This document shows positions 34,696-44,171 of a DNA stretch of 64,000 nucleotides, one piece after another. The DNA comes from Pseudomonas saponiphila. GTDB taxonomy: Bacteria; Pseudomonadota; Gammaproteobacteria; Pseudomonadales; Pseudomonadaceae. The number at the start of each line of letters is the position of its first letter. Positions within the stretch are counted from its first letter, which is position 1. The notes under the pieces are model-generated. The model saw only the letters and a list, made by a program, of their open reading frames with translations, had not been told where the DNA came from and made no database searches. The DNA lies in assembly GCF_900105185.1 (NCBI RefSeq), contig NZ_FNTJ01000002.1, positions 1,302,001 through 1,366,000 of the forward strand, in the 5' to 3' direction. Position numbers and translations under genes: made by a program.

Positions 34696-36279
34696 ATGAC
34701 CCAACAGGCCGCCGAAGTCGCGAAACGCCGCACTTTCGCCATTATATCCCACCCGGATGCGGGTAAGACCACCATCACCGAGAAGCTGTTGCTGATGGGC
34801 AAGGCCATTGCGGTGGCGGGTACGGTCAAATCGCGTAAGTCCGACCGCCATGCCACTTCCGACTGGATGGAAATGGAGAAGCAGCGGGGTATCTCCATCA
34901 CCACGTCGGTCATGCAGTTCCCCTATCGCGATCACATGATCAACCTGCTGGACACCCCGGGCCACGAAGACTTCTCGGAAGACACCTACCGCACCCTGAC
35001 CGCGGTGGACTCGGCATTGATGGTGCTCGACGGCGGTAAGGGCGTTGAGCCCCGGACCATCGCCCTGATGGACGTCTGCCGCCTGCGCGACACGCCCATC
35101 GTCAGCTTCATCAACAAACTCGACCGCGACATTCGCGACCCGATCGAGCTGCTGGATGAAATCGAAGCGGTGCTGAAGATCAAGGCCGCGCCGATCACCT
35201 GGCCGATTGGCTGCTACCGCGACTTCAAGGGCGTGTACCACCTGGCGGGCGACTACATCATTGTCTACACCCCCGGCCACGGTCATGAACGCACCGAAAC
35301 CAAGATCATCGAGAAGCTCGATTCCGATGAAGCCCGTGCCCACCTGGGTGACGAGTACGAGCGTTTCATCGAGCAGCTGGAACTGGTGCAGGGCGCCTGC
35401 CACGAGTTCAACCAGCAGGAGTTCCTCGACGGTCAGCTGACCCCGGTGTTCTTCGGTACCGCCCTGGGCAACTTCGGGGTCGATCACGTGCTTGACGCCG
35501 TGGTGGACTGGGCGCCGTTGCCGCTGCCCCGTGCAGCCAACGAGCGCAGCGTGGCGCCCCAGGAAGAAAAGTTCAGCGGTTTCGTGTTCAAGATCCAGGC
35601 GAACATGGACCCCAAGCACCGCGACCGTATTGCCTTCATGCGCATCTGCTCGGGCAAGTACGAGAAGGGCATGAAGATGCGCCACGTGCGCACCGGCAAG
35701 GACGTGCGCATCGGCGACGCCCTGACCTTCTTCTCTTCCGAGCGTGAGCAACTGGAAGAAGCCTACGCCGGCGACATCATCGGTCTGCACAACCACGGCA
35801 CCATCCAGATCGGCGACACCTTCACCGAAGGCGAGGCCCTGGGTTTCACTGGTATCCCGCACTTCGCCCCGGAGCTGTTCCGCCGCGTGCGCCTGAAGGA
35901 CCCGCTCAAGTCCAAGCAGTTGCGCCAGGGCCTGCAACAGCTGGCCGAAGAGGGTGCTACCCAGGTGTTCTTCCCCGAGCGCAGCAACGACATCATTCTC
36001 GGCGCCGTCGGTGTGCTGCAGTTCGATGTGGTGGCCAGCCGCCTGAAGGAAGAATACAAGGTCGAATGCGCCTACGAACCGATCACCGTGTGGTCGGCTC
36101 GTTGGATCAGCTGCGACGACAAGAAGAAGCTGGAGGAGTTTTCCAACAAGGCGGTGGAAAACCTAGCCCTGGACGGCGGTGGTCACCTGACCTACCTGGC
36201 GCCGACCCGGGTCAACCTGGCGCTGATGGAAGAGCGCTGGCCGGACGTGAAATTCCGCGCCACCCGCGAACACCACTAA
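34696..36279 (+). CDS. prfC: peptide chain release factor 3 (RF3)
   Basis: A 527-residue translational GTPase that recycles RF1/RF2 from the ribosome after termination. G motifs are G1 [16 protein letters not shown]2 [10 protein letters not shown]3 [14 protein letters not shown], and G4 NKLDRD. The RF3-type domains II and III follow ([40 protein letters not shown]) and the protein ends FRATREHH. Length equals that of the family. The ATG at 34696 gives [20 protein letters not shown], the usual start; longer upstream frames are non-coding. A strong terminator follows at 36301. Confidence 0.97.
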   Translation: MTQQAAEVAKRRTFAIISHPDAGKTTITEKLLLMGKAIAVAGTVKSRKSDRHATSDWMEMEKQRGISITTSVMQFPYRDHMINLLDTPGHEDFSEDTYRTLTAVDSALMVLDGGKGVEPRTIALMDVCRLRDTPIVSFINKLDRDIRDPIELLDEIEAVLKIKAAPITWPIGCYRDFKGVYHLAGDYIIVYTPGHGHERTETKIIEKLDSDEARAHLGDEYERFIEQLELVQGACHEFNQQEFLDGQLTPVFFGTALGNFGVDHVLDAVVDWAPLPLPRAANERSVAPQEEKFSGFVFKIQANMDPKHRDRIAFMRICSGKYEKGMKMRHVRTGKDVRIGDALTFFSSEREQLEEAYAGDIIGLHNHGTIQIGDTFTEGEALGFTGIPHFAPELFRRVRLKDPLKSKQLRQGLQQLAEEGATQVFFPERSNDIILGAVGVLQFDVVASRLKEEYKVECAYEPITVWSARWISCDDKKKLEEFSNKAVENLALDGGGHLTYLAPTRVNLALMEERWPDVKFRATREHH

Positions 36280-36300
36280 AGTTCGCCGGCAAGTCCCCAA

Positions 36301-36330
36301 GCCCCGCTGTGCAGACAGCGGGGCTTTTTG
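36301..36330 (+). terminator. prfC terminator
   Basis: GCCCCGCTGTgcagACAGCGGGGC is followed by TTTTTG, 21 bp past the prfC stop. Confidence 0.9.
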
Positions 36331-36360
36331 TTGCGCGCAGGATTGGCCCGCTGCCGCCCC

Positions 36361-36443
36361 GTAGGAGCTGGCTTGCCAGCGAAGGCGGCAGACGCTGTGG
36401 TGCATGGCTTGCGGGCCTCTTCGCCGGCAAGCCGGCTCCTACG
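36361..36443. repeat. single REPIN after prfC
   Basis: GTAGGAGCTGGCTTGCCAGC at 36361 and its inverted partner TCGCCGGCAAGCCGGCTCCT (about 36421-36440) enclose about 40 bp. Confidence 0.92.
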
Positions 36444-36621
36444 GGGGGTGGTGTATTTCAGGGCGCGCCGTTAGTCGGAAGGGCTTGGACGGCTCGGCTA
36501 TCGATAGCGGGGTGTCTGGAAAAGCCGGGGGATCGCGACTAGGTTTCAGACAGTGCTGTGGTCACTGTAAGGCAGGGCTCGCAGCCTTCGAAGATTCACC
36601 TATGAAGGGATGGAATCGACC

Positions 36622-36864
36622 ATGAGAATTGTCCAACGCGTTGTGCTGTTGATCAAAGTGCTGGTGATGCTGTCGCTCGGAACCTCGGCGGCCTGGGCCC
36701 ACAACCTGATGCAGGTGAAAGAGCCGGGCTATCAGTCGAGCCATAGCGCACCGGTGCAGATGCTTGCCAAGTCCGACTCGGAGCCGGGCGATCAAGGCCA
36801 GGGTGGCAGTTCCGGCGATGACGACCAGACCACCGATGACGGTGAAGGCGACAGCCAGGGTTAA
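36622..36864 (+). CDS. small exported acidic protein of unknown function
   Basis: An 80-residue protein. The N-terminus MRIVQRVVLLIKVLVMLSLG with TSAAWAHN looks like a signal peptide cleaved after AWA. The mature part is about 55 residues, Gly/Ser/Asp-rich and acidic (PGDQGQGGSSGDDDQTTDDG), so probably disordered and perhaps cation-binding in the periplasm (inference). The ATG at 36622 is chosen because GGGATGGAATCGACC supplies a ribosome site; the ATG at 36610 directly abuts AAGGG. Terminator-like hairpins follow. No family is recognised. Confidence 0.65.
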   Translation: MRIVQRVVLLIKVLVMLSLGTSAAWAHNLMQVKEPGYQSSHSAPVQMLAKSDSEPGDQGQGGSSGDDDQTTDDGEGDSQG

Positions 36865-36928
36865 AAGAAACCCCCAGCGACGGACTGATGCGCAATCCGT
36901 CGCCAGGGGCGGGTCGAACAAGGTTCAG

Positions 36929-36962
36929 GCGCTCTCGGAGATATTCGGGAGCGCCTTTTTCA
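36929..36962. terminator. bidirectional terminator between the 36622 gene and dppF
   Basis: AGGCGCTC pairs with GAGCGCCT and is followed by TTTTTC on the plus strand. A separate hairpin with GCGACGGA/TCCGTCGC precedes it at about 36871-36911. Confidence 0.75.
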
Positions 36963-36968
36963 TGGCCG

Positions 36969-37940
36969 CTACAGCACGAATTGCTCGGCGTAGTGGCAAG
37001 CCACTTGCCGGTTGTCCAGCGGGCGCAGGGCCGGCTCTTGGGTGCTGCAAAGCTCGGTGGCGTAGGGGCAGCGTTTGTGGAAGGCGCAGCCGGGCGGCGG
37101 GTTCAGCGGGTTGGGCAATTCACCGACGATCTTGATCTTCGGCTTGTCCGGGTCCGGATGAATGGTCGGGGTCGCCGACAGCAGCGCCTGGGTGTAGGGG
37201 TGCAGCGGCCTCGTGTAGATATCCTCCTTGGGGCCCATTTCCACGGGGCGGCCGAGGTACATCACCAGCACCTGGTCGGCGACGTGACGCACCACTGCCA
37301 GGTTGTGGGAGATGAATACGTAGGCGGTGTTGAACTCCTGTTGCAGGTCCATGAACAGGTTCAGTACCTGGGCCTGGATCGACACGTCCAGGGCCGAGGT
37401 CGGTTCGTCCGCCACCAGCACCTTGGGTTGCAGCATCATCGCCCGGGCCAGGGCGATGCGCTGACGCTGGCCGCCGGAGAACATGTGCGGGTAGCGCTGG
37501 TAGTGCTCGGGGCGCAGGCCCACCTGTTTCATCATCGCCTGGACTTTCTCCCGGCGTTCGGCGGCCGACAGCTTGGTGTTGATCAACAGCGGCTCGGCCA
37601 GTTGGTCGCCGATCTTCTGCCGCGGGTTGAGCGAGGCATAAGGGCTCTGGAACACCATCTGCACGTCTTTGCGCAGTTGCTTGCGCTGGGCCTTGTCGGC
37701 GCCGGCGACTTCCTGGCCGGCGATTTTCAGCGAGCCGGAAGACGGCTCTTCGATCAGGGTCAGGGCCCGGGCCAGGGTGGACTTGCCGCAGCCGGACTCG
37801 CCGACCACGGCCAGGGTCTTGCCGGCTTCCAGCTCAAAGGACACACCATTGAGGGCGCGCACGGTGGCATGGCCCTTGAACAGGCCTCGGGACACTTCGT
37901 AGTGACGGGTCAGGTCGCGGGCGGTAAGAACGACGGCCAT
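36969..37940 (-). CDS. dppF: di/oligopeptide ABC transporter ATPase DppF
   Basis: A 323-residue ATPase, partner of DppD. Walker A is VVGESGCGKSTLARAL, the signature is MFSGGQRQRIALARAMM, Walker B is VLVADEPTSALDV, and the switch His is in VFISHNLAVV. The C-terminal oligopeptide-transporter extension with a cysteine cluster (GCAFHKRCPYATELCSTQEP) is typical of DppF/OppF. It overlaps dppD by one base and closes the dppBCDF operon. Energy from ATP drives peptide import through DppBC. Confidence 0.95.
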   Translation of the reverse strand: MAVVLTARDLTRHYEVSRGLFKGHATVRALNGVSFELEAGKTLAVVGESGCGKSTLARALTLIEEPSSGSLKIAGQEVAGADKAQRKQLRKDVQMVFQSPYASLNPRQKIGDQLAEPLLINTKLSAAERREKVQAMMKQVGLRPEHYQRYPHMFSGGQRQRIALARAMMLQPKVLVADEPTSALDVSIQAQVLNLFMDLQQEFNTAYVFISHNLAVVRHVADQVLVMYLGRPVEMGPKEDIYTRPLHPYTQALLSATPTIHPDPDKPKIKIVGELPNPLNPPPGCAFHKRCPYATELCSTQEPALRPLDNRQVACHYAEQFVL

Positions 37941-38908
37941 TACGCCACCTCCTGATTCAGCGGGTAGAAGCAGCGCACCAGGCTGGCGGCTTGCGGATCA
38001 AGGCTTGGACGCTGCTGGCGGCAGTTGTCCTGGGCGTAGGGGCAGCGTGGCGACAAGAGGCAGCCTTGGGGCCGGTCGTAGCGTCCGGGGACGATGCCCG
38101 GCAGGGTCGACAGGCGAGTGGCGCCCAGGCTGTGCTCGGGAATCGCCGCCAGCAGCGCTTCGCTGTAGGGGTGGGCGGGGATGTCGAACAGTTGCGGCAC
38201 CTGGCCGACTTCCACGGCTTGCCCGGCGTACATCACACAGACACGCTGGGCGGTTTCGGCCACCACGGCCAGGTCGTGGGTGATCAGTACCAGGCCCATG
38301 TTCTGCTCTTGTTGCAGGTTGAGCAGCAGGTCCATGATCTGCGCCTGGATGGTCACGTCCAGGGCGGTGGTGGGTTCGTCGGCAATCAGCAGCTTGGGTT
38401 CGCCGGCAATCGCCATGGCGATCGCCACCCGCTGGCTCATGCCGCCGGACAGCTGGTGCGGGTAGGCGTCCATGCGGCTGGCGGCGCCGGGAATCTCGAC
38501 TTTTTCCAGTAGTTCGATCGCACGCTTGCGCGCGGCCTTGGCGGACATCTTCAGGTGCAGGCGCAGCACTTCCTCGATCTGGAAGCCCACGGTGTAGCTG
38601 GGGTTCAGCGCGGTCATCGGGTCCTGGAAGACCATGGCCAGGTCCTTGCCGACTATCTGCCGGCGCTGGCGGGCGCTGAGCTTGAGCATGTCGCGACCGT
38701 CGAAGCTCAAGGCATCGGCGGTGACGATGCCGGGGTGCTCGATCAGGCCCATCAGGGCCATCATGGTCACCGATTTGCCGGAGCCGGACTCGCCAACGAT
38801 GGCCAGTACTTCGCCCTTGTCGACCTTGAGGTCGAGGCCGTCGACCACCGGTACTGCCTTGGCGTCGCCAAAACGGACATTGAGATTCTTGATTTCGAGC
38901 AATGACAT
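37940..38908 (-). CDS. dppD: di/oligopeptide ABC transporter ATPase DppD
   Basis: A 322-residue ATPase. Walker A is [19 protein letters not shown], the signature is [18 protein letters not shown], Walker B is [13 protein letters not shown], and the switch His is in [10 protein letters not shown]. The C-terminal cysteine cluster [14 protein letters not shown] is present. The ATG at 38908 has GAGGAGATTCCC upstream and gives [15 protein letters not shown]. It lies 10 bp downstream of dppC and overlaps dppF by one base. Confidence 0.95.
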   Translation of the reverse strand: MSLLEIKNLNVRFGDAKAVPVVDGLDLKVDKGEVLAIVGESGSGKSVTMMALMGLIEHPGIVTADALSFDGRDMLKLSARQRRQIVGKDLAMVFQDPMTALNPSYTVGFQIEEVLRLHLKMSAKAARKRAIELLEKVEIPGAASRMDAYPHQLSGGMSQRVAIAMAIAGEPKLLIADEPTTALDVTIQAQIMDLLLNLQQEQNMGLVLITHDLAVVAETAQRVCVMYAGQAVEVGQVPQLFDIPAHPYSEALLAAIPEHSLGATRLSTLPGIVPGRYDRPQGCLLSPRCPYAQDNCRQQRPSLDPQAASLVRCFYPLNQEVA

Positions 38909-38918
38909 GGGAATCTCC

Positions 38919-39830
38919 TCAGGCGGCGTTCTTGAGTTTCGGGTCCAGCGCATCGCGCAGGCCGTCGCCCATCAGGTTGATTGCCAGCACGCTGAGCAAA
39001 ATGGTCAGGCCCGGCAGGCTCACTACCCACCAGGCGCGTTCGATGTAGTCGCGAGCCGAGGCCAGCATGGTGCCCCACTCCGGAGTCGGCGGTTGCACGC
39101 CGAGGCCGAGGAAGCCCAGGGCGGCGGCGTCGAGGATCGCCGAGGAGAAGCTCAGGGTGGCCTGGACGATCAGCGGCGCCATGCAGTTGGGCAGCACGGT
39201 GATGAACATCAGGCGCGGCAGGCCGGCACCGGCCAGGCGCGCGGCAGTCACGTAGTCGCGGTTGATCTCGCCCATCACCGCGGCGCGGGTCAGGCGCACA
39301 TAGGAGGGCAGGGACACCACGGCAATGGCGATCACGGTGTTGATCAGGCCCGGGCCGAGGATGGCGACAATCGCCACGGCCAGCAGCAGCGAGGGCAGGG
39401 CCAGCATGATGTCCATCAGGCGCATGATGGTTGGGCCCAGCAAACGCGGGAAGAACCCGGCGAACAGCCCCAGGAGGATCCCCGGGATCAGCGACATCAC
39501 CACCGACGACAGGCCGATCAGCAGCGACAGGCGCGAGCCCTGGATCAGGCGCGACAGCAGATCGCGGCCCAGTTCATCGGTGCCCAGCAAGAATTGCATC
39601 TGCCCGCCTTCGAGCCAGGCCGGTGGGGTCAGCAGGAAGTCGCGGTATTGCTCGCTGGGGTTGTGCGGCGCCACCCAGGGGGCGAACAGCGCGCAGAAGA
39701 CGATCAGCAACATGAACAGCAGGCCGGCCACCGCGCCCTTGTTGCGGGAGAAGTGCTGCCAGAATTCTTTGTACACGGACGGGTAGAGCAGGCTTTGATC
39801 GACTGCTACTGAGGAAGTTGGAGTGCTCAT
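38919..39830 (-). CDS. dppC: di/oligopeptide ABC transporter permease DppC
   Basis: A 303-residue inner-membrane permease. The N-terminal OppC_N helix ([20 protein letters not shown]) is followed by the DppC hallmark [20 protein letters not shown], membrane helices, the EAA loop [20 protein letters not shown] and [20 protein letters not shown]. The open frame continues upstream in antisense to dppB. The real start is the ATG at 39830 ([15 protein letters not shown]), 11 bp after the dppB stop. Confidence 0.95.
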   Translation of the reverse strand: MSTPTSSVAVDQSLLYPSVYKEFWQHFSRNKGAVAGLLFMLLIVFCALFAPWVAPHNPSEQYRDFLLTPPAWLEGGQMQFLLGTDELGRDLLSRLIQGSRLSLLIGLSSVVMSLIPGILLGLFAGFFPRLLGPTIMRLMDIMLALPSLLLAVAIVAILGPGLINTVIAIAVVSLPSYVRLTRAAVMGEINRDYVTAARLAGAGLPRLMFITVLPNCMAPLIVQATLSFSSAILDAAALGFLGLGVQPPTPEWGTMLASARDYIERAWWVVSLPGLTILLSVLAINLMGDGLRDALDPKLKNAA

Positions 39831-39841
39831 GGGTCTTGATC

Positions 39842-40852
39842 TCAGCGCTGATGACGGATGCGTGGGTTGGCAAAGCCGTAGAGGATGTCCACCACGAAGT
39901 TGACCATGATCACCAGGCAGGCGATCAGCAGGATGCCGTTCTGCACCACGGGATAGTCGCGGGCGCCGATGGCTTCGATCAGCCACTTGCCGATGCCCGG
40001 CCAGGAAAAGATGGTTTCGGTCAGGACCGCACCGGCCAGCAGGGTGCCGACTTGCAGGCCGACCACGGTCAGGACCGGAATCAGTGCGTTGCGCAGGCCG
40101 TGGACGAACACCACCCGCGCCGGCGACAGGCCCTTGGCCTTGGCGGTACGGATGTAGTCCTCGCGCAGTACTTCGAGCATCGAGGAACGGGTCATCCGCG
40201 CGATCACCGCCAGGGGAATGGTGCCCAGTACGATGGCGGGCAGGATCAGGTGCTGCAGGGCGTCGAAGAAGGCGCTGGTGTCTTTGGCCAGCAGGGTGTC
40301 GATGAGCATGAAGCCGGTTCTGGGCTCGATGTCGTAGAGCAGGTCGATGCGCCCGGACACCGGGGTCCAGCCCAGGCTCACCGAGAAGAGCATGATCAGG
40401 ATCAGGCCCCACCAGAAGATCGGCATCGAATAGCCCGCCAGCGAGATGCCCATTACCCCGTGGTCGAACAATGACCCTCGCTTCAAGGCGGCGATCACCC
40501 CGGCCAGCAGCCCGATGATGCCGGCGAACAGCAGGGCGGCCATGGACAGTTCCAGGGTCGCGGGGAACAGCGAGGTGAACTCGCTCCACACGCTGGTACG
40601 GGTGCGCAGGGATTCACCCAGGTCACCGTGGGCCAGCTTGCCGATGTAGTCCAGGTACTGGGCGTACAGCGGCTTGTTCAATCCAAGGCGTTCCATTGCC
40701 TGGGCATGCATCTCGGGGTCGACCCGACGCTCGCCCATCATGACTTCCACGGGGTCGCCGGGAATCATGCGTATCAAGGCGAAGGTCAGCAAGGTGATGC
40801 CGAAGAAGGTGGGGATCAACAACCCCACACGGCGGGCAATAAAACTAAACAT
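39842..40852 (-). CDS. dppB: di/oligopeptide ABC transporter permease DppB
   Basis: A 336-residue inner-membrane permease. It starts MFSFIARRVGLLIPTFFGIT, the standard DppB N-terminus, continues LIRMIPGDPVEVMMGERRVD and shows the EAA loop EDYIRTAKAKGLSPARVVFV and TETIFSWPGIGKWLIEAIGA. The ATG at 40852 is chosen over an upstream in-frame start 18 codons away because the family begins here. It lies 73 bp after the dppA stop. Confidence 0.95.
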   Translation of the reverse strand: MFSFIARRVGLLIPTFFGITLLTFALIRMIPGDPVEVMMGERRVDPEMHAQAMERLGLNKPLYAQYLDYIGKLAHGDLGESLRTRTSVWSEFTSLFPATLELSMAALLFAGIIGLLAGVIAALKRGSLFDHGVMGISLAGYSMPIFWWGLILIMLFSVSLGWTPVSGRIDLLYDIEPRTGFMLIDTLLAKDTSAFFDALQHLILPAIVLGTIPLAVIARMTRSSMLEVLREDYIRTAKAKGLSPARVVFVHGLRNALIPVLTVVGLQVGTLLAGAVLTETIFSWPGIGKWLIEAIGARDYPVVQNGILLIACLVIMVNFVVDILYGFANPRIRHQR

Positions 40853-40925
40853 CTTCTGAAGTACCTCAATCAGCCGGTTAGGCGTACCCGCCACCCTTGG
40901 GGTCAAGGGCGGCGGGCGTTTCTTA

Positions 40926-42521
40926 TCACTTCACTTGGGTGGTCGCGAAGTTGTTGGTGGTCAGGGGGCTCTGGTGGTAACCCTCGACGTTCTTGCGCAT
41001 GGCGGTGAACATTTTTGGATAAGCCATGGGAATCCAGGGTTGGTCCTGTTGGAAAACCAGCAGCGCCTTTTCATAGAGCGCGGCGCGCTTGGCAGGTTCA
41101 GCGTCGGCGCGGGCCTGGTCGATCAGCTCCTGGAACTCCTTGTTGCACCAGCGGGCGTAGTTTTCGCCGTTTTTCGCCGCGTCACAACTCAGGTTCGGAG
41201 TCAGGAAGTTGTCCGGGTCGCCGTTGTCCCCCGCCCAGCCGGCCGACACCATATCGTGTTCGCCGTTTTTCGCCCGCTTGAGCATCTCGCCCCATTCCAT
41301 GACGCGGATCTCGAGCTTGAGGCCGATCTTGGCCAGGTCGGCCTGCATCATCTGCGCACCCAGCAGGGGATTGGGGTTGGTCGGGCCACCGCCGTTGCGG
41401 GTGAACAGGGTGATCACCGTGCCGTCCGGCACCCCGGCGTCCTTGAGCAGGGCGCGGGCCTTGTCCAGATCCCGGGGCGGATTCTTCAGGCTGTTGTTGA
41501 AGCCCAGCAGGGTCGGCGGATAAGGGCCGGTGCCGATCAGCGCATTGCCTTTGCCGTACAGGCTGTTGACGTAGGCTTCCTTGTCGAAGGCGATGTCGAT
41601 GGCTTTGCGTACCCGCACGTCGCTCATGTATTTGCGGGAGGTGTTCATGGCGATGTAGCCGGTGGTCATGGCCGCCAGTTCATCGACCTTGAGGTTGGCG
41701 TCGGCCTTGATGCTGGGGATGTCATCGGGCTTGGGGTACAGGGCAACCTGGCACTCGTTGGCCTTGAGCTTCTGCAGGCGCACGTTGTTGTCGGTGGTGA
41801 TCGCCAGCACCAGCGGGTCGGCCGGTGGCTTGCCGCGGAAGTAGTCCGGGTTGGCCTTGAAGCGTACCTGGGCGTCCTTGGCATAGCGGTTGAAAATGAA
41901 CGGGCCAGTGCCGATGGGCTTGCTGTTGAGCTCAGAGGTCTTGCCTTCCTTGAGCAGCTTGTCGGCGTATTCCGCCGGGTAGATCGATGAGAAGGCCATG
42001 GCGATGTCGGCCAGGAACGGCGCTTCACGGCGGGTCAGGGTGAAGACCACGGTGTGCTCGTCAGTCTTCTCGACGCTTTTGAGCAGCTCCTTGAAGCCCA
42101 TGCTTTCGAAGTAGGGGAAGCCCACGCTGGACTTGTCATGCCAGGGGTGCTTCGGGTCCATCTGGCGTTGGAAGCTCCAGAGTACGTCGTCGGCGTTCAT
42201 GTCGCGGGTCGGGGTGAAGTAGTCGGTGCTGTGGAACTTGACGCCCTTGCGCAGGTGGAAGGTGTATTGCAGGCCATCCGGGCTGATGTCCCAGGATTCG
42301 GCCAGGGCCGGTTCGATGTCAGTGGTGCCGGGCTTGAAGTCGACCAAACGGTTGAAGATGGTTTCCGCCACTGCGTCGGCCGTGACTGCAGTCGTGTACT
42401 GGACCATATCGAAGCCTTCCGGGCTGGCTTCGGTACAGACCACCAAGGGTTTGGCTGTGGCGCCGAGGGCGGCGCTCAGCAAGGCGGCGCCAATGGCCGC
42501 TTTCAGGGGAAGCATGTTCAT
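40926..42521 (-). CDS. dppA: periplasmic dipeptide-binding protein (DppA-type, adjacent to dppB)
   Basis: A 531-residue SBP_bac_5 binding protein. The signal peptide is MNMLPLKAAIGAALLSAALG with cleavage near ATA/KPL. Family features are VVCTEASPEGFD, NRLVDFKPGTTDIEPALAES, HLRKGVKFHSTDYFTPTRDM, KPIGTGPFIF, AGDNGDPDNF and a cysteine pair near CDAAKNGENYARWCN. It is the most divergent of the three DppA-like proteins in this locus and lies directly before dppB, like PA4502. The ATG at 42521 has AGAGGG upstream. The peptide range is unknown. Confidence 0.92.
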   Translation of the reverse strand: MNMLPLKAAIGAALLSAALGATAKPLVVCTEASPEGFDMVQYTTAVTADAVAETIFNRLVDFKPGTTDIEPALAESWDISPDGLQYTFHLRKGVKFHSTDYFTPTRDMNADDVLWSFQRQMDPKHPWHDKSSVGFPYFESMGFKELLKSVEKTDEHTVVFTLTRREAPFLADIAMAFSSIYPAEYADKLLKEGKTSELNSKPIGTGPFIFNRYAKDAQVRFKANPDYFRGKPPADPLVLAITTDNNVRLQKLKANECQVALYPKPDDIPSIKADANLKVDELAAMTTGYIAMNTSRKYMSDVRVRKAIDIAFDKEAYVNSLYGKGNALIGTGPYPPTLLGFNNSLKNPPRDLDKARALLKDAGVPDGTVITLFTRNGGGPTNPNPLLGAQMMQADLAKIGLKLEIRVMEWGEMLKRAKNGEHDMVSAGWAGDNGDPDNFLTPNLSCDAAKNGENYARWCNKEFQELIDQARADAEPAKRAALYEKALLVFQQDQPWIPMAYPKMFTAMRKNVEGYHQSPLTTNNFATTQVK

Positions 42522-42598
42522 CAGGAACCCTCTGCAATCATTGAACCAGATTAGCTTGATTGGCGGACTCGTCATGAATCCGCCCTTCAACTGGTGGG

Positions 42599-44005
42599 TT
42601 AGAGAATGTTGAACGGGATGGTGGTAACCAGACGGAATTCGTTGATGTTGCCGTCTGCCTGGTTCTTGCTGGCGCGGTGCGTGGTGTAGGTAGCACGGAT
42701 CGCGGTGGCTTTGAGTGGTCCGCTCTGCACCGCGTAGGAGGCGCCGATGCCGTATTCGTAGTGGGTTTCGCCATCCATGGTCCTTACGCCGTAGAGTTTG
42801 CCTTCGGAGTTGATGCCGCCGTAGGCGCTGCCGGTGTAGTGGGTACCGTCGATGCCCCAGCCGCGAGCCTGGTAGACGTTGAACTTGAGGCCGGGCACGC
42901 CGTATTCGGCCATGTTCAGGCCGTAGGCGATCTGGAAGGATTTCTCGTTCGGGCCGTTGAAGTCCGAGAGCAGGGAGTTGGCCAGGTAGATGCCGTTGGT
43001 TTCGTGCAGGTAGTCGAAGTACTCGTTGCCGCTGACTTCCTGGTACGAGAAGGTCAGGCTGTGGGCCTGGTGGGTCAGTCCCATCGACAGGGAGTAGGTA
43101 TCGTTGTCGATCTCGCCCATCTCTTTCTTGCCGGTGTCGACGGTCTTGTAGTAGTTCAGGCCGGTGGTCAGGCTCAGCACCGAGCTGTCGCCCAGCTCAT
43201 GGGTGGCGCCGAAGTAGTACTGGTTCCAGAAATCTTCCACCTTGGAGGCGTAGAGGCTGGTCTTCAGGCTTTTCAGCGGCTGGTAGTTGAGGCCGACGAT
43301 GCTCACGCGGTCGGTTTCGGCGGTGTTGCTGGTGTACTCGGAGCGGAATTTCGACAGGCTCTGCTCGGTCCGTGGCGATACCCGGTCAAAGGTGCCGGCA
43401 TCGAACGACAGGTTGTTGAACTCTTCGCTGTGGATGCTCACCCCTTCAAAGCTCGAAGGCAGCGCACGGTTGCCGATGACGTCGACGATCGGCGTGCTGA
43501 AGTTCTGCCGGCCGGCGGTCAGGGTGGTGTTGGATACGCGGAACTTGACGTTGGCCAGGCCGAGCTTGCTCCACTGGCCTACGGCGTCGCCGTCGGAATG
43601 GGTCAGGGTGCGGTTGTTCTTGCCGGCGATGTCCTTGCGGTCGCGATCCAGGGCAATGGCGTTGTAGGCCGCCACTTCGGTGCTGACCCCCACGGTGCCT
43701 TCGGTGAAGCCGGAGCTGTAGTTGAGGATGGTGCCCTGGACCCAGTTGATCCGGCGTGGAGTCGAGGTATCCACGCCATTGTGGTTGTACGAAAAACGAT
43801 CATTGCGACGTTTCAGCTCGTTGGCGTACCAGTTGCGAGTGGTGCCCGACAGGCTCTGCCCTTCGATGAAACCCTTGGCTTCAGCCTGGGCATTGGTGCT
43901 GTTCTGTACAGTCGGGACGAAGTCCTGGCTGACGTTCTCCGCATAGGCCGTGGCGGTGATGCTACTGATAGCCAAGGCTAACAATGCGCTGCTGCTCAGT
44001 TTCAT
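42599..44005 (-). CDS. opdP: OprD-family outer-membrane porin OpdP
   Basis: A 468-residue 18-strand porin of the Pseudomonas OprD family. The signal peptide is MKLSSSALLALAISSITATA (cleavage before ENVSQDF). OprD-type landmarks are AKGFIEGQSLSGTTRNWYAN, WVQGTILNYSSGFTEGTVGV, TAGRQNFSTPIVDVIGNRAL and the C-terminal LVTTIPFNIL. In P. aeruginosa OpdP (PA4501) takes up glycine-glutamate dipeptides and lies between dppA3 and dppA4; the same placement here supports the name. The ATG at 44005 has AAAGGAG upstream. A perfect GCAAACGTTTGC palindrome lies about 80 bp upstream. Confidence 0.92.
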   Translation of the reverse strand: MKLSSSALLALAISSITATAYAENVSQDFVPTVQNSTNAQAEAKGFIEGQSLSGTTRNWYANELKRRNDRFSYNHNGVDTSTPRRINWVQGTILNYSSGFTEGTVGVSTEVAAYNAIALDRDRKDIAGKNNRTLTHSDGDAVGQWSKLGLANVKFRVSNTTLTAGRQNFSTPIVDVIGNRALPSSFEGVSIHSEEFNNLSFDAGTFDRVSPRTEQSLSKFRSEYTSNTAETDRVSIVGLNYQPLKSLKTSLYASKVEDFWNQYYFGATHELGDSSVLSLTTGLNYYKTVDTGKKEMGEIDNDTYSLSMGLTHQAHSLTFSYQEVSGNEYFDYLHETNGIYLANSLLSDFNGPNEKSFQIAYGLNMAEYGVPGLKFNVYQARGWGIDGTHYTGSAYGGINSEGKLYGVRTMDGETHYEYGIGASYAVQSGPLKATAIRATYTTHRASKNQADGNINEFRLVTTIPFNIL

Positions 44006-44083
44006 GGGTGAAGCTCCTTTGTTTTCTTTTTTAGATGCCGGTTTTTTTCGGCCGGCTGGTTTTGGGAACTCATTCACTGCATC

Positions 44084-44095
44084 GCAAACGTTTGC
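44084..44095. promoter_or_regulatory. LacI/GalR-type operator palindrome upstream of opdP
   Basis: GCAAACGTTTGC is a perfect palindrome with the central CG typical of LacI-family operators (compare the PurR site). It lies 79 bp upstream of the opdP ATG in the dppA-opdP gap. Confidence 0.6.
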
Positions 44096-44134
44096 ACTGG
44101 GCTTGATCGCCTAATTCAGGCAAAGCGCCTGCAT

Positions 44135-44153
44135 GGGGGCGAATAATGCCCCC
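44135..44153 (-). terminator. weak hairpin after the second dppA
   Basis: GGGGGC and GCCCCC are separated by 7 bases, 19 bp past the dppA stop on the minus strand, without a T-run on that strand. Read-through into opdP is likely. Confidence 0.35.
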
Positions 44154-44171
44154 AGGGTTTTTGCTCATCGG

